Of a stretch of 47,514 nt of DNA, positions 23,582-32,198 are shown in pieces (position 1 is the first letter of the stretch; every line of letters begins with the position of its first letter). Origin of the DNA: a virus; IMG/VR virus record IMGVR_UViG_3300047557_002611, positions 1 through 47,514 of that record; one strand, written 5' to 3'. The notes beneath the pieces were generated by a model. That model saw nothing but the letters and a program-made list of their open reading frames with translations. It had not been told where the DNA came from and ran no database searches. Both the position numbers and the translations under genes were made by a program.

Positions 23582-23615
23582 ATACATTTTATGCTTAAAA
23601 AAGCATATTTTGCAT
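23582..23615 (+). promoter_or_regulatory. Operator-like module before tail gene block
   Basis: ATACATTT and TTTTGCAT are 18 bp apart, with inner TATGC/GCATA in inverted orientation. The right half is degenerate. A TATTTTG lies at the right edge. It starts the unit that begins with the gene at 23628. Confidence 0.5.
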
Positions 23616-23627
23616 TAAATATTGAAC

Positions 23628-25358
23628 ATGAGTTTGGTTTTCCGTATCACCGATGAGTCAGCAAATGTTTACACGGTCACACCTGTGAACAGTGACATCA
23701 TTTTTACGGATACCAAAGAGAATGACCAAGTATTTTTTCGGCGCAAGATCAACGACTTGATTTTTATTGCCGAAGATTACAATACCCTAAAAGAATTTTT
23801 GGATTTAAACGACTGTGAGAACTACGAATTGAGCATCCTGCACCAATCAACTGAAAGGTGGTTAGGGGTGCTCAATCTCAGAAAGGGAGACTGGCAAGAC
23901 CGGATTTGCAGATTGGAGATTCCAGTTGAACCAAAAGACCCGGCTTCACGGGTTTTGTCAATGTGGGAATTGAAAGCTAATGTTTTTTCAGCGGCTTCAA
24001 CTATTACTGCTTACCCTTTCATCGGGGAAATTGAGTGCGAGGAGTGCGTTGATACAGCCGTAGCCTCACCTCCAGACTTCCCATTGTCGTCACCTCCAAC
24101 CGCTCAGTGCGATACACCTCTATTGACCGCGCAAGGCTGGACAATCACCCGAAATGAGGTGAACGGGGTAGTTCAAGTCTCCACATCACCCCCACTCTAT
24201 GAAGCACAGTTGAATGTAATAACTCGTTACTGCCGGGAGTTTGTAGCGGGGAGCCTTCCCCCGGGATCGGGTTGGGTAGCGGTAACAGGTGGTTATGCTC
24301 GAACAGTTGTCACGGTTCTTGACAATAACAAATCAGACTTTGATCCAGAAGATGGAAAATTATTACAGTATTACAACGTCGTTGGCCTTGACACCGAAAC
24401 AGGCGACCAGCAGCCCGTAGATAATGGTGTGTTGGTCGCTGACTTGCTCAACTATTTTGTGTTGGAGGCTGGGCTGACACAGGTTGTTTCAGACTTCCTG
24501 AACATCAACCCTGACATGACGGCCCCAACGAACAGCTCATACACTGCCGCAAATCCAAATATACACTACCTGGCTATTTTTCAGAACTCCGACGTGAAAC
24601 GACCCGGGGCTTATGAGAACGCAAGCCGTGGCGAAGTGTCTTTTAAGGAGTTGTTGGAAATGCTGCGTGAAGTATTCCAAATCTATTGGCGTGTAGAGGG
24701 TGATAACTTACGCCTGGAGCACATCAGCTACTTTGAGGCAAACAATGGGCTTGACCTTACTACTGATGCCCCCGTGCAGATCAACAACCTCAACAACTTC
24801 ACCTGGAAGGAAAACAAGTTGGCAGCCGTTGAGAAATTCCGCTGGGCCTATGACACTCAAATAAGGGATTTCGCAGGACTTCCAATCACTTATGACGACG
24901 GTTGTGCCGATTCTGAATTATCACCAGTCGACCACAACCCTGGACAGTTTTACACAGACATCCAGACGATGCAGCGGATGCCCGAATTGGTCGGAGATCA
25001 GGGGTTCACTTTGGCAAATCTGGCCTACTATTCCGGTAGGTACTACTTCATTCAGGAAACAGGGGTTTTGAGTAGTACCCGGTGGGTGAATGGTCACCTT
25101 TCCTGGGCCAATCTGCATTCAAACTACTGGAAATTTGGCCGTCCGTTCGCATCTGGCCAAATGAACGGATCAACGACAGCTTTCTTCTCAATTCAAAAAC
25201 TGAAGCAGCAAGAGCCGCTTAAAGTTCCGTTGTCTAATTCCGACTACTTCGACACGATACCTGAAGACAACATCCAATCTGAATTAGGTTGGGGCGCACC
25301 GGATAAGCTGGAGTATTCTACTAGAAAATGTTTGTTAACTGTAACATTGACACACTAA
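23628..25358 (+). CDS. Large virion (tail/baseplate-region) protein
   Basis: A 576-aa protein without membrane segments or signal peptide, not recognised to family. Mostly beta-strand composition, with a Pro/Cys-rich segment near residues 145-165 and an acidic, aromatic C-terminal half. Size, position among structural genes and the C-terminal IEHISYFEANNG-like strands are compatible with a tail hub or adaptor-type protein. It is separated from the MuF region by its own operator module, and its stop overlaps the next start (TAATG). Confidence 0.55.
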   Translation: MSLVFRITDESANVYTVTPVNSDIIFTDTKENDQVFFRRKINDLIFIAEDYNTLKEFLDLNDCENYELSILHQSTERWLGVLNLRKGDWQDRICRLEIPVEPKDPASRVLSMWELKANVFSAASTITAYPFIGEIECEECVDTAVASPPDFPLSSPPTAQCDTPLLTAQGWTITRNEVNGVVQVSTSPPLYEAQLNVITRYCREFVAGSLPPGSGWVAVTGGYARTVVTVLDNNKSDFDPEDGKLLQYYNVVGLDTETGDQQPVDNGVLVADLLNYFVLEAGLTQVVSDFLNINPDMTAPTNSSYTAANPNIHYLAIFQNSDVKRPGAYENASRGEVSFKELLEMLREVFQIYWRVEGDNLRLEHISYFEANNGLDLTTDAPVQINNLNNFTWKENKLAAVEKFRWAYDTQIRDFAGLPITYDDGCADSELSPVDHNPGQFYTDIQTMQRMPELVGDQGFTLANLAYYSGRYYFIQETGVLSSTRWVNGHLSWANLHSNYWKFGRPFASGQMNGSTTAFFSIQKLKQQEPLKVPLSNSDYFDTIPEDNIQSELGWGAPDKLEYSTRKCLLTVTLTH

Positions 25359-25870
25359 TGATCCTACACCACATAAGAATTCAGCAAACCAGAAACTCCA
25401 CCAGAGGGGTTTTGCTCATGCATGACCCAAAAGTTGAAGAGCGAATCATTTGGGTATGTGAGCTACTTGAGGATGGGTACAGGGAGGTAAAAGAAAAGGG
25501 AGTTACCCGAATTGACCCAAACATGTACGAAGTTCAACCGATCCAGTACGGGCGGTTTTATGAAAAATACCATGAGGAATTCGAGCACGAAGTTGCCTTT
25601 GCAATTGTAGACAAATTTGGAATAGATCGAGCGGGCCGTCATGGAAATGTCCGCGTTCACATGGGCAACTTTGTTGAGGACACTGACGGCTGCCCTTTGA
25701 CTGCCATTCGGGTTGACTATGATCCGGCAAAAAAGAAGTTCTTTGGAGTCCTGACATCTTCAAAGCCCGCATACCTGAGACTGTACGAAATCCTACATGC
25801 GATTTACGATCCCGAGACAAAGCGATTCAAGGAACCTGTTTTTTGGAGAGTATCTGAACAGTTTGTATAA
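25358..25870 (+). CDS. DUF5675-like protein, possible cell-wall enzyme
   Basis: A 170-aa protein of the DUF5675 type: RGVLLMHDPKVEERIIWVCELLED at the start and the signature NVRVHMGNFVEDTDGCPLTAI near residues 100-120. The H-x-G-N...D-x-x-G-C spacing is reminiscent of the active-site strand of L,D-transpeptidases, though I cannot establish homology. No muramidase or amidase is recognisable in the window, so a peptidoglycan role is worth considering. It overlaps both neighbours by a start/stop base. Confidence 0.6.
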   Translation: MILHHIRIQQTRNSTRGVLLMHDPKVEERIIWVCELLEDGYREVKEKGVTRIDPNMYEVQPIQYGRFYEKYHEEFEHEVAFAIVDKFGIDRAGRHGNVRVHMGNFVEDTDGCPLTAIRVDYDPAKKKFFGVLTSSKPAYLRLYEILHAIYDPETKRFKEPVFWRVSEQFV

Positions 25871-27018
25871 TGATCGGACAAATCAACACAGGCTGCGCAT
25901 TACCGTTTTTTGTCAGCACCAAGTATCAAACCAGATACCTGAATGACGAAGGATGCAGAATAATTGCATCAAACGTGTACTTGCTTCCATTTCAGTTTTG
26001 GGTTGATGAAGCTCCCGATACTGTAAACAAATTCCAGCTGGTCAACGTGGTCAGCGGCTACATGATTGATTTGGACACCTCATTGATCAAAAGGAAAAGA
26101 CTGGCCAGTGACGCGAAGGCTTGGTACTACTTTACGGGCGAAGACATCGACGAAATACTGGAATGCGGGAACTACTACATCATTGTCCAAGTCGGCACAA
26201 CAAACTACTACTCTGATGTGATTAACGTTCGGGTGATTGGGGTGCCTGAAACATTTGATTTGGAGATTGGAACCGTTGGAGTTTCCGAAATGGAGATTGT
26301 TGCAACGCATACCGTGAATACCATCATCACCAGTGCCAAAGTATCATACCAAATCAATGGGCTTGGAGATCACACGGTTGTTTCTACGGTCATCACAGGC
26401 GGGGATACTGTAACATGGGAGGTGCCTATTCCTATTCCAGACTTTGGAGCTTGGTACAAAATAAAGTACCTCACCCGGTCAAATTTCAACGTGGTATTTG
26501 AAAGGATTTTCACCCTGAAGTTTGACAACGGCGATCCAGCAGGCACCGCTCAGATTGAATACCTGAATGATAAAATCACCGGAGTAAATGACCTTTTCCT
26601 GATTGAGATTGACAATACGACCGACTACGGAAGCGTGATTTACTCAGTTACAGACGTGAATCAAAAGCTTTACCTGGAGGGTTCCTTTGGGTTCCCTGAA
26701 GTAGTCAGGAACGCAGAATTTGAGCAGAACGGGAACGGTGTAAGCTTTCCGGTATTCAGTCAAACCAGATTAAAGCAAACCCTAACCCTGATCAACATTC
26801 CAGATCAGTTCATCCAAATACTTTCTGACCTGAACGCGCACAGCTCCGTGGCCATCACGGACATGAAAACAGGAAAGGTATACACAAATGTCAATGAAAC
26901 AGAATTTGCCCTGGCTGATCAGGAGGATGGGTACTTCTCAAAGGGAGTGCTCAGGTTCCAGTCGGATTACTCCCAGCGGGGGGCTTGTGGGGAAAACATT
27001 GGAGTAGTTGACATTTGA
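25870..27018 (+). CDS. Virion-region beta-rich protein, 382 aa
   Basis: Not recognised. Beta-rich throughout, with two Ig-like-looking stretches (about 130-215 and 215-290) and many Asp/Asn/Thr residues; no signal peptide or membrane helix. Position between the DUF5675-like gene and the tail completion protein suggests a tail tip, baseplate or fibre-anchor component. Its ATG overlaps the upstream stop. Confidence 0.5.
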   Translation: MIGQINTGCALPFFVSTKYQTRYLNDEGCRIIASNVYLLPFQFWVDEAPDTVNKFQLVNVVSGYMIDLDTSLIKRKRLASDAKAWYYFTGEDIDEILECGNYYIIVQVGTTNYYSDVINVRVIGVPETFDLEIGTVGVSEMEIVATHTVNTIITSAKVSYQINGLGDHTVVSTVITGGDTVTWEVPIPIPDFGAWYKIKYLTRSNFNVVFERIFTLKFDNGDPAGTAQIEYLNDKITGVNDLFLIEIDNTTDYGSVIYSVTDVNQKLYLEGSFGFPEVVRNAEFEQNGNGVSFPVFSQTRLKQTLTLINIPDQFIQILSDLNAHSSVAITDMKTGKVYTNVNETEFALADQEDGYFSKGVLRFQSDYSQRGACGENIGVVDI

Positions 27019-27048
27019 CAAAGAAAAAGTGATTATGATTAATTCGGT

Positions 27049-27074
27049 GGCCCACGACGGTGGGCTGCCATTTT
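27049..27074 (+). terminator. Possible weak terminator
   Basis: GCCCAC / GTGGGC (27050-27065) with a 4-nt loop GACG is followed after a few bases by TTTT. It lies in the 133-bp gap 27019-27151, where no gene or clear promoter is visible. The T-tract is short, so attenuation rather than full termination is more likely. Confidence 0.35.
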
Positions 27075-27151
27075 CACAAGCATCTTTTCGATGGGATTAT
27101 AGTTAGTCTTCTGTGGCCCTGCTTTTGTGGGGTCACCTTAACAAACCAACA

Positions 27152-27604
27152 ATGGACGCTGAATTCTTCATTCGTGACCGTGAATACCGTATCAACCAGA
27201 TGGCAGCCGAACGTGTGCAGCTTATCCTGGGCATTGCTACGGACCTGATCGGATTGGAACGATTGAGGATTCAACGTAGTGGTTTGAATTCGGACGGGGT
27301 GCCATTTACGCCATACTCAAAGCAGTACGCCAAACGGCGCGAAGTGAAGGGTCTGCAAAGTGACAAGGTTGACTTTACTGTAACGGGCCGGATGCTAGGC
27401 AGTATTCGCCCTTTTGTATTGCGTCAACTGGAGGGAACCACTGAGGTGGTGATTAAGGCGAGCAATCAAACTGAACAGGATAAGTTGAACTGGCAAAAGA
27501 CCAAACCAGTGTCACGGCCCCGTGGAAACATCCTGATCCCAACCCAAAAAGAGATTGAGTTTTTGAAAACCACCTACTTCAAAGCAATTCAAAAATACCT
27601 CTGA
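27152..27604 (+). CDS. Tail completion / virion morphogenesis protein
   Basis: A 150-aa protein with the features of phage virion-morphogenesis (tail completion) proteins: ERLRIQRSGLNSDGVPFTPYSKQYAKRREVKG, then FTVTGRMLGSIRPF and a lysine-rich end. In this family the F-x-P-Y/L-S...L...TG-x-M/L-x-x-S-I pattern is typical. Expected at the head-tail interface. ATG 27152 fits that family start; the stop overlaps the next ATG. Confidence 0.65.
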   Translation: MDAEFFIRDREYRINQMAAERVQLILGIATDLIGLERLRIQRSGLNSDGVPFTPYSKQYAKRREVKGLQSDKVDFTVTGRMLGSIRPFVLRQLEGTTEVVIKASNQTEQDKLNWQKTKPVSRPRGNILIPTQKEIEFLKTTYFKAIQKYL

Positions 27605-28278
27605 TGATAAAAACCATAGTTACACAAATAAAAAACCACCTTGTAGCTGAAACAGGTGGAGTATCCTGGGCTGAACGGGTTGCAGGCCTGGCCATTCAGG
27701 CAGAACGGCCCATCATGGATACGTTTGAAGGTAGGCAGGTAAAGCTTGGGTCTGAATTCTACCCAATCACCGACGACCTGGAGGGCAAAGCCTGCTATGA
27801 AAATGGCAGGTACTATGACCTTTTACCATCGTCAGCTTACAAGTCTGTGATCTACTTTGAACAAACGGCCCCGCTATTGTACCAAGGGTCAAAAGACATT
27901 AAGGGGAAAATTTGGGTATTTGAAGGGAATATCCGGCTTGTGTGCTGGTTGAACCTCAAAAAGTTTGGTGAAGAAAACCATGGATTATCTGACCGGGCTA
28001 TGCTCACAATCATCAAAAGGCTGAGGGCAAATAAAGGGCAAGGAGTTGGCACTGGAAGCATTCCAGTCAACGACGACAACTATACCGATGCCCGACTTGA
28101 TGTGACAATCATAGGTTCCCCAATCACCGACAGACTGATCTTTGGGCGGTACACCATTGCGCAAATTGCCGAAAATCTACTATACCCGTTCGAGTTCTTT
28201 GCCATCGACATGAAAGTGAGATTTGAGGTTGGAAAGGAATGTGTTTCTGAAATCCTTGAAGCCGATCCGGTATGTTAG
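27604..28278 (+). CDS. Neck/tail-region hypothetical protein, 224 aa
   Basis: Not recognised. The N-terminal helical segment and central beta-rich region (GKIWVFEGNIRLVCWLNLKKFG) resemble the general build of tail terminator or neck proteins. Tight overlap with the tail completion gene upstream and the small membrane protein downstream supports membership of the virion block. Confidence 0.5.
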   Translation: MIKTIVTQIKNHLVAETGGVSWAERVAGLAIQAERPIMDTFEGRQVKLGSEFYPITDDLEGKACYENGRYYDLLPSSAYKSVIYFEQTAPLLYQGSKDIKGKIWVFEGNIRLVCWLNLKKFGEENHGLSDRAMLTIIKRLRANKGQGVGTGSIPVNDDNYTDARLDVTIIGSPITDRLIFGRYTIAQIAENLLYPFEFFAIDMKVRFEVGKECVSEILEADPVC

Positions 28279-28601
28279 AGCAGTACCTAATCCAGATCAT
28301 TGAGGCCATCATACTTGGCCTATGGGGGTTCCTTTGGATTGAGATTCTGGTTACTCCATCCGGGATATTCTCTTTTCTTCCAAGGTGGTATTTCAGGTTG
28401 TTTGACAGAGAAAACCCAAAGCATTTTGTGATTGCAAGTGCATTGGCCAAACCCCTGTTTGAATGTGCAACCTGCCATGCTGGATGGATTGCACTAATTA
28501 CGAATTGCATTTTAGCTGAGTTTTTTTCATACTATGGTTTTATGTCCGTGACTGTTTCGATGGTCACGGCCTTTTTTGTTTCACAATGGGCAAACAGATA
28601 A
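28272..28601 (+). CDS. Small membrane protein with CxxCHAGW motif
   Basis: 109 aa with hydrophobic segments at about 5-25 and 68-105. Between them is a basic loop and the motif FECATCHAGWIALI, recalling DUF1360-like phage/bacterial membrane proteins that carry CxxC near a Trp. It overlaps the previous gene by 7 bp. The function is unknown; the CxxC could bind metal or form a disulfide. Confidence 0.55.
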   Translation: MLEQYLIQIIEAIILGLWGFLWIEILVTPSGIFSFLPRWYFRLFDRENPKHFVIASALAKPLFECATCHAGWIALITNCILAEFFSYYGFMSVTVSMVTAFFVSQWANR

Positions 28602-28604
28602 CAA

Positions 28605-29129
28605 ATGCAACTTAAAAAACTACCACGGGACGAAAACGGACACTACCTGCGGCACTTTACCGCCAACGGCCATAAATACATCATCCGTTCCCGGGAAGAT
28701 GGCCTAGGCATCCACCGTACCTCCGAATTCCTAAAAATGGAACTGGTAAACGGGATTGGGATGGGCGTTGGTGAGATTGACGAACGGTTGAAGGACATTC
28801 AATTTGAAATCAATCAATTTGGTAAGGGTAAGGGAGACTTTGCCAAATGCGGACTACTGATCAAAGTCCTACGTGAAGAGATACTGAAGGTCACAAGTGC
28901 CAGGTATCCGGTGAATTTCCTTTTCTGTACGCTGTTCATTGTACGCGAAGGTGAGGACATGACCAAATGGATCATTGACGAGCAGAATGAGAAGATTGAC
29001 GACTGGAACCAGGAAGGCTACAATGAGATTGATTTTTTAGAATTGGGGCTGAGTATGGTGAGAGGCTTCGCCGAGACCTCCGCAAAGTATTCCCAACAGC
29101 CGGGAAGTCAAACAAAGGAGGCGGTGTAA
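28605..29129 (+). CDS. Tail assembly chaperone, zero-frame form
   Basis: A 174-aa protein immediately upstream of the tape measure, the standard place for the gpG/gpT-type tail assembly chaperone. It is mostly helical, begins MQLKKLPRDENGHYLRHF and contains an EIDERLKDIQFEIN helix. A T TTT TTA slip sequence at 29033-29039 allows a longer -1 product. These chaperones coat the tape measure during tail assembly and are absent from virions. Confidence 0.7.
   Translation: MQLKKLPRDENGHYLRHFTANGHKYIIRSREDGLGIHRTSEFLKMELVNGIGMGVGEIDERLKDIQFEINQFGKGKGDFAKCGLLIKVLREEILKVTSARYPVNFLFCTLFIVREGEDMTKWIIDEQNEKIDDWNQEGYNEIDFLELGLSMVRGFAETSAKYSQQPGSQTKEAV
29033..29039 (+). promoter_or_regulatory. -1 frameshift slip site T TTT TTA
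   Basis: The heptamer is in the correct phase of the 28605 frame (codons TTT 29034, TTA 29037). The -1 frame has a stop (TGA 29030-29032) directly before it and is open afterwards, so the alternative frame opens exactly at the slip. A modest stem GAGGCTT / GAG(A)CCTC at 29062-29080 lies rather far downstream. Confidence 0.65.
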
Positions 29130-29341
29130 AAAATATTTACAGGTACAGGCTTGAAAATGGTAAAACCATTGACATTTTTGAGGAAACAGATAACAACCGT
29201 ATCGACATGATTGATTTCATCATGTCTTATTCACCCTTCACCCTGGCCGATCTGCTTAGTGTACACGAGTTGGAGTTTTTCAAACTGTACGCCAAAGCTC
29301 AGGTCAAGATGAGGGAAAAAATGAAGGCTGGAAAGCTTTAA
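29039..29341 (+). CDS. -1 frame extension of tail assembly chaperone
   Basis: After the slip, the -1 frame runs 100 codons to TAA at 29339-29341, giving a 245-aa long form. No good start codon precedes the first ~60 codons of this frame. The sequence includes KNIYRYRLENGKTIDIFEE and a helical, lysine-rich end (KMREKMKAGKL). The pair of long and short forms before the tape measure matches the lambda gpG/gpGT arrangement. A slip nearer the zero-frame stop is possible, but no standard heptamer is seen there. Confidence 0.65.
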   Translation, partial: RIGAEYGERLRRDLRKVFPTAGKSNKGGGVKNIYRYRLENGKTIDIFEETDNNRIDMIDFIMSYSPFTLADLLSVHELEFFKLYAKAQVKMREKMKAGKL

Positions 29342-29352
29342 AATAAGTTACT

Positions 29353-31851
29353 ATGGCGGTTGAAAATGTAGTTGACCTGAAGTTGAATTTTGATGATAAT
29401 GGGGTTGTCAAGATTCAGGAAAAACAAATTGAGCTTGTCAAGCAACAGGTGAAGGCATTCTCCGATATGGAGAAAGCTATAAATTCTGTCTACGATGATT
29501 CTGTTACACAATCAAAAATGTACAACGATGCAATCAGGCAGAATCTACAGGAGTTAAAAGCTCAAGACCTCCAGCTCAAAAAGACATCGACAGCAGCGGA
29601 TTTGTACAATAAGGCTTTAGACAGAGCCACTGATATATTTGGTCAGTTCAAAGATCAAGCCACAGGGGCAATAAATGGCCTAAAAAACTACGCCAGCGGT
29701 TTGGTCGCAAGTGCCAGGAGTGCAACCGGGTTTGTCAAGGTCCTTAAACTGGTTAGAGTCGCATTGATTTCTACTGGCATAGGTGCCATTGTCATTGCGT
29801 TGGTCGGATTGGTTGCAGCATTTGGCCGAACAGCAGCAGGCGCCGAGAAGATGGCACAAATATTCAAAGGATTGACCGCAACGGTTGATGTTGTGATTGG
29901 CAGATTCGCCACGGTGGGCAATGCCATAATTGGCCTGTTCAATGGCACTAAAACACTTTCCCAGGCGACAAAAGAAGCAGCCGGTGCATTCAATGGACTT
30001 GGTAAGGAAATGAAGGCAGCATTCACCGAGGGTCAACGGATTGAAAAGATTTATCAGCAGCTCGAAAAATCAGCGCGGCAATTGTCGGTAGACGAAAGCC
30101 AGGTTGCTAAAAGAGTGGCCTATCTTCAGTCGGTTGCAGAAAAAGAGGGTATATCCGCAGGTAAAGCTATCAACGCAATATCCGCAGCTCGAAAAGCCGA
30201 AATTGACATCACCGACCGGAAGATTGAGCAACAGGAGTTTCTTTTGAAGAATATTCAAGCCGAAATCAAACTTTCAGGCAGATTAGGGGCGACTAAAGAG
30301 CAGCTTGACAAAGAAGCTGAAGCCCGAGTTGAGTTGAATGCCCTGGAGACTGACCGTATCAATTTGGCGGCTGAATACTCCTCACGGGTTGAACAGATCA
30401 GGGAGCAACAAAGACAGGAGGCTAAAGAACGAGCCGACCAACTTAAAAAGCTCCGTGAAGATTACCAAAAACTCCTTGGAGACCTGGAGAAAAGACTGGA
30501 TAAAGCAACGCTGGGTTCATTGGATGGATTGGACAGGATTTTGGCTGAAAAAGATGCTGCCATTTTAGAAATCATTGAACTCCAATCATCAATTGAAAAC
30601 GCTGCTAAAATTGCAGGTGTAGCGATACCGCAGGCTGTTCGTGATCAGGTTTCTTCCCTATTGGGTCTTGTTGATTCAGAGTTTAAAAAAGCAGTCCAGG
30701 AATACAAGGAGAAAAACGGGATTGAGAACTTTGAGTTGCTGCCTGGATTGCAGGACAGGCAAAGGGCAAAGGAGCTTGAAAAGATAGTCAAGGAGAATGC
30801 ATTCAACGTTGTAGATGCTGCTGGACAGGGAGCAGGTGAGGCACTGTCTGTATTTGACAACATCAAACAAAAAATACTTGATTCCCTCAATTTAAGTGAA
30901 GAGCAACTTGGTTTCATCACCGACCAGATCAGCAGTACAATAGCCTCAATTGATAGTATCATTAGCTCAGGAATTGAACGACAGATCGCAGATAACGAAC
31001 GACTGATCAAATCAATTGAGGATCGGGTAAAGGCTGCTGAAGACGCTTACAATGAGGAACTGAAGTTGCAGGAGGATGGTTTTGCCAATTCTGCCAAGCT
31101 CAAAGAAGATGATCTGAAGAAAGAACAGGCGAGGTTACAGGCGGCTCAACAGAAGAAAGAAGAGTTGGAGAAACGGGCGCTACGTCAACAACTCATCGCA
31201 GACTCACTTGCACAGGCTTCACAGTTAGCCCTTGGTGCCGCAAAGGTCTTGACCGCAGAATCATCCAAGGGTTTGGTTGGTATCGTCACCGCGGCGGCAG
31301 GTATCGCCTTGTTGTTCCGTATCATTGCACAGGCACGGGCCAATGCAGCCAAGTTTTCCACACCTACAAAGTTCCGTGGTGGTGGTCAACTCCTGGAAGG
31401 TCCATCCCACGAGCAGGGGGGTATTCCCATTGTCATTGGAAACAGCCGGGTAGTTGAAGCCGAGGGAGGCGAGTTTGTCATTCGTAAAAAATCCAGCATC
31501 GTAAACGAGGAGTTTTTCCACCGGGTGAACCGTGGAGAATACGACCACCTTGACCTTACCAAAACCATTGAACAGGCCAACCAGGGGCGGGAGCTTGCCA
31601 GACGTTTCAATGCGATGGGTGAAACCGGTAGCCGTATGGCCGCACAATACAGAGCCAGGGACAATTCAAACCAAAATAGAGCCGATGACAAAGCGATCTC
31701 AGATAGACTGGATAGATTGACCTACGTTGTGGAGAATGTTCTTGATACCTTACAGGAGCGACCCGTGATCACTCCCATTGACACCGGATACCGGAAGGAA
31801 TACCGCAAGGGCCGCACCAGATACAAAGAAACGTTCCGGCCAAAAGATTGA
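29353..31851 (+). CDS. Tape measure protein
   Basis: 832 aa with a long helical/coiled-coil N-terminus, hydrophobic segments (about 130-160 and near 640-665), and long charged coiled coils (about 230-400 and 530-630). The glycine-rich C-terminal motif FRGGGQLLEGPSHEQGGIPIV, followed by EAEGGEFVIRKKS, is characteristic of Bacteroidota and other siphophage tape measures. Taking about 1.5 A per residue, the tail would be roughly 125 nm. It sits right after the tail assembly chaperone. Confidence 0.88.
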   Translation: MAVENVVDLKLNFDDNGVVKIQEKQIELVKQQVKAFSDMEKAINSVYDDSVTQSKMYNDAIRQNLQELKAQDLQLKKTSTAADLYNKALDRATDIFGQFKDQATGAINGLKNYASGLVASARSATGFVKVLKLVRVALISTGIGAIVIALVGLVAAFGRTAAGAEKMAQIFKGLTATVDVVIGRFATVGNAIIGLFNGTKTLSQATKEAAGAFNGLGKEMKAAFTEGQRIEKIYQQLEKSARQLSVDESQVAKRVAYLQSVAEKEGISAGKAINAISAARKAEIDITDRKIEQQEFLLKNIQAEIKLSGRLGATKEQLDKEAEARVELNALETDRINLAAEYSSRVEQIREQQRQEAKERADQLKKLREDYQKLLGDLEKRLDKATLGSLDGLDRILAEKDAAILEIIELQSSIENAAKIAGVAIPQAVRDQVSSLLGLVDSEFKKAVQEYKEKNGIENFELLPGLQDRQRAKELEKIVKENAFNVVDAAGQGAGEALSVFDNIKQKILDSLNLSEEQLGFITDQISSTIASIDSIISSGIERQIADNERLIKSIEDRVKAAEDAYNEELKLQEDGFANSAKLKEDDLKKEQARLQAAQQKKEELEKRALRQQLIADSLAQASQLALGAAKVLTAESSKGLVGIVTAAAGIALLFRIIAQARANAAKFSTPTKFRGGGQLLEGPSHEQGGIPIVIGNSRVVEAEGGEFVIRKKSSIVNEEFFHRVNRGEYDHLDLTKTIEQANQGRELARRFNAMGETGSRMAAQYRARDNSNQNRADDKAISDRLDRLTYVVENVLDTLQERPVITPIDTGYRKEYRKGRTRYKETFRPKD

Positions 31852-31897
31852 TACTTTAGAAATAATCCTGCAAATTGTGGGTATAAAACAACACGAT

Positions 31898-32098
31898 ATG
31901 CTACACTTTTTCAGAAGATTCAATCTATTTGGTAAAACGGGAGTGAATGTCGGGAAGACTGGCGCATCTGTTTCAAGCCGTGGAAAACGTGGTTCAATTG
32001 GAACATCTGGATTTTCAATCAAGACTCCAGTCAAAGGATTGGGTTTTAGGTTCAAATGGAGCAGTTTATTTTCGTTGCTTTTGGGAGGTAAGAGGTAA
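31898..32098 (+). CDS. DUF4236-like small protein
   Basis: A 66-aa basic protein whose centre (GVNVGKTGASVSSRGKRGSIGTSGFSI) follows the DUF4236 pattern of short Gly-Lys/Arg-Gly repeats (Gs-g-vsv..GkrG..g.s-G). A basic N-terminus and hydrophobic C-terminal end (FSLLLGG) flank it. In other bacteria this domain occurs in small, often membrane-associated proteins of unknown function. ATG 31898 is preferred, 46 bp after the tape measure. Confidence 0.55.
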   Translation: MLHFFRRFNLFGKTGVNVGKTGASVSSRGKRGSIGTSGFSIKTPVKGLGFRFKWSSLFSLLLGGKR

Positions 32099-32132
32099 AA
32101 TTTTTACACTATAAATAAAAAGGGTTTTTTGG

Positions 32133-32175
32133 TTTGTAATTATTCAAATTATTCGTATAATTGCATAAAATGAAT
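32133..32175 (+). promoter_or_regulatory. Promoter with embedded operator, cassette B
   Basis: TTTG at 32133-32136, 19 bp, TATAATTG at 32156-32163 (7 of 8). The operator module 32142-32175 has right half AAATGAAT and inner TATTC/GCATA with 18-bp spacing; the left half (ATTCAAAT) is degenerate. It drives the two-gene cassette 32199-33303. Confidence 0.7.
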
Positions 32176-32198
32176 TTTTCACACAAAAAAACCATCGT

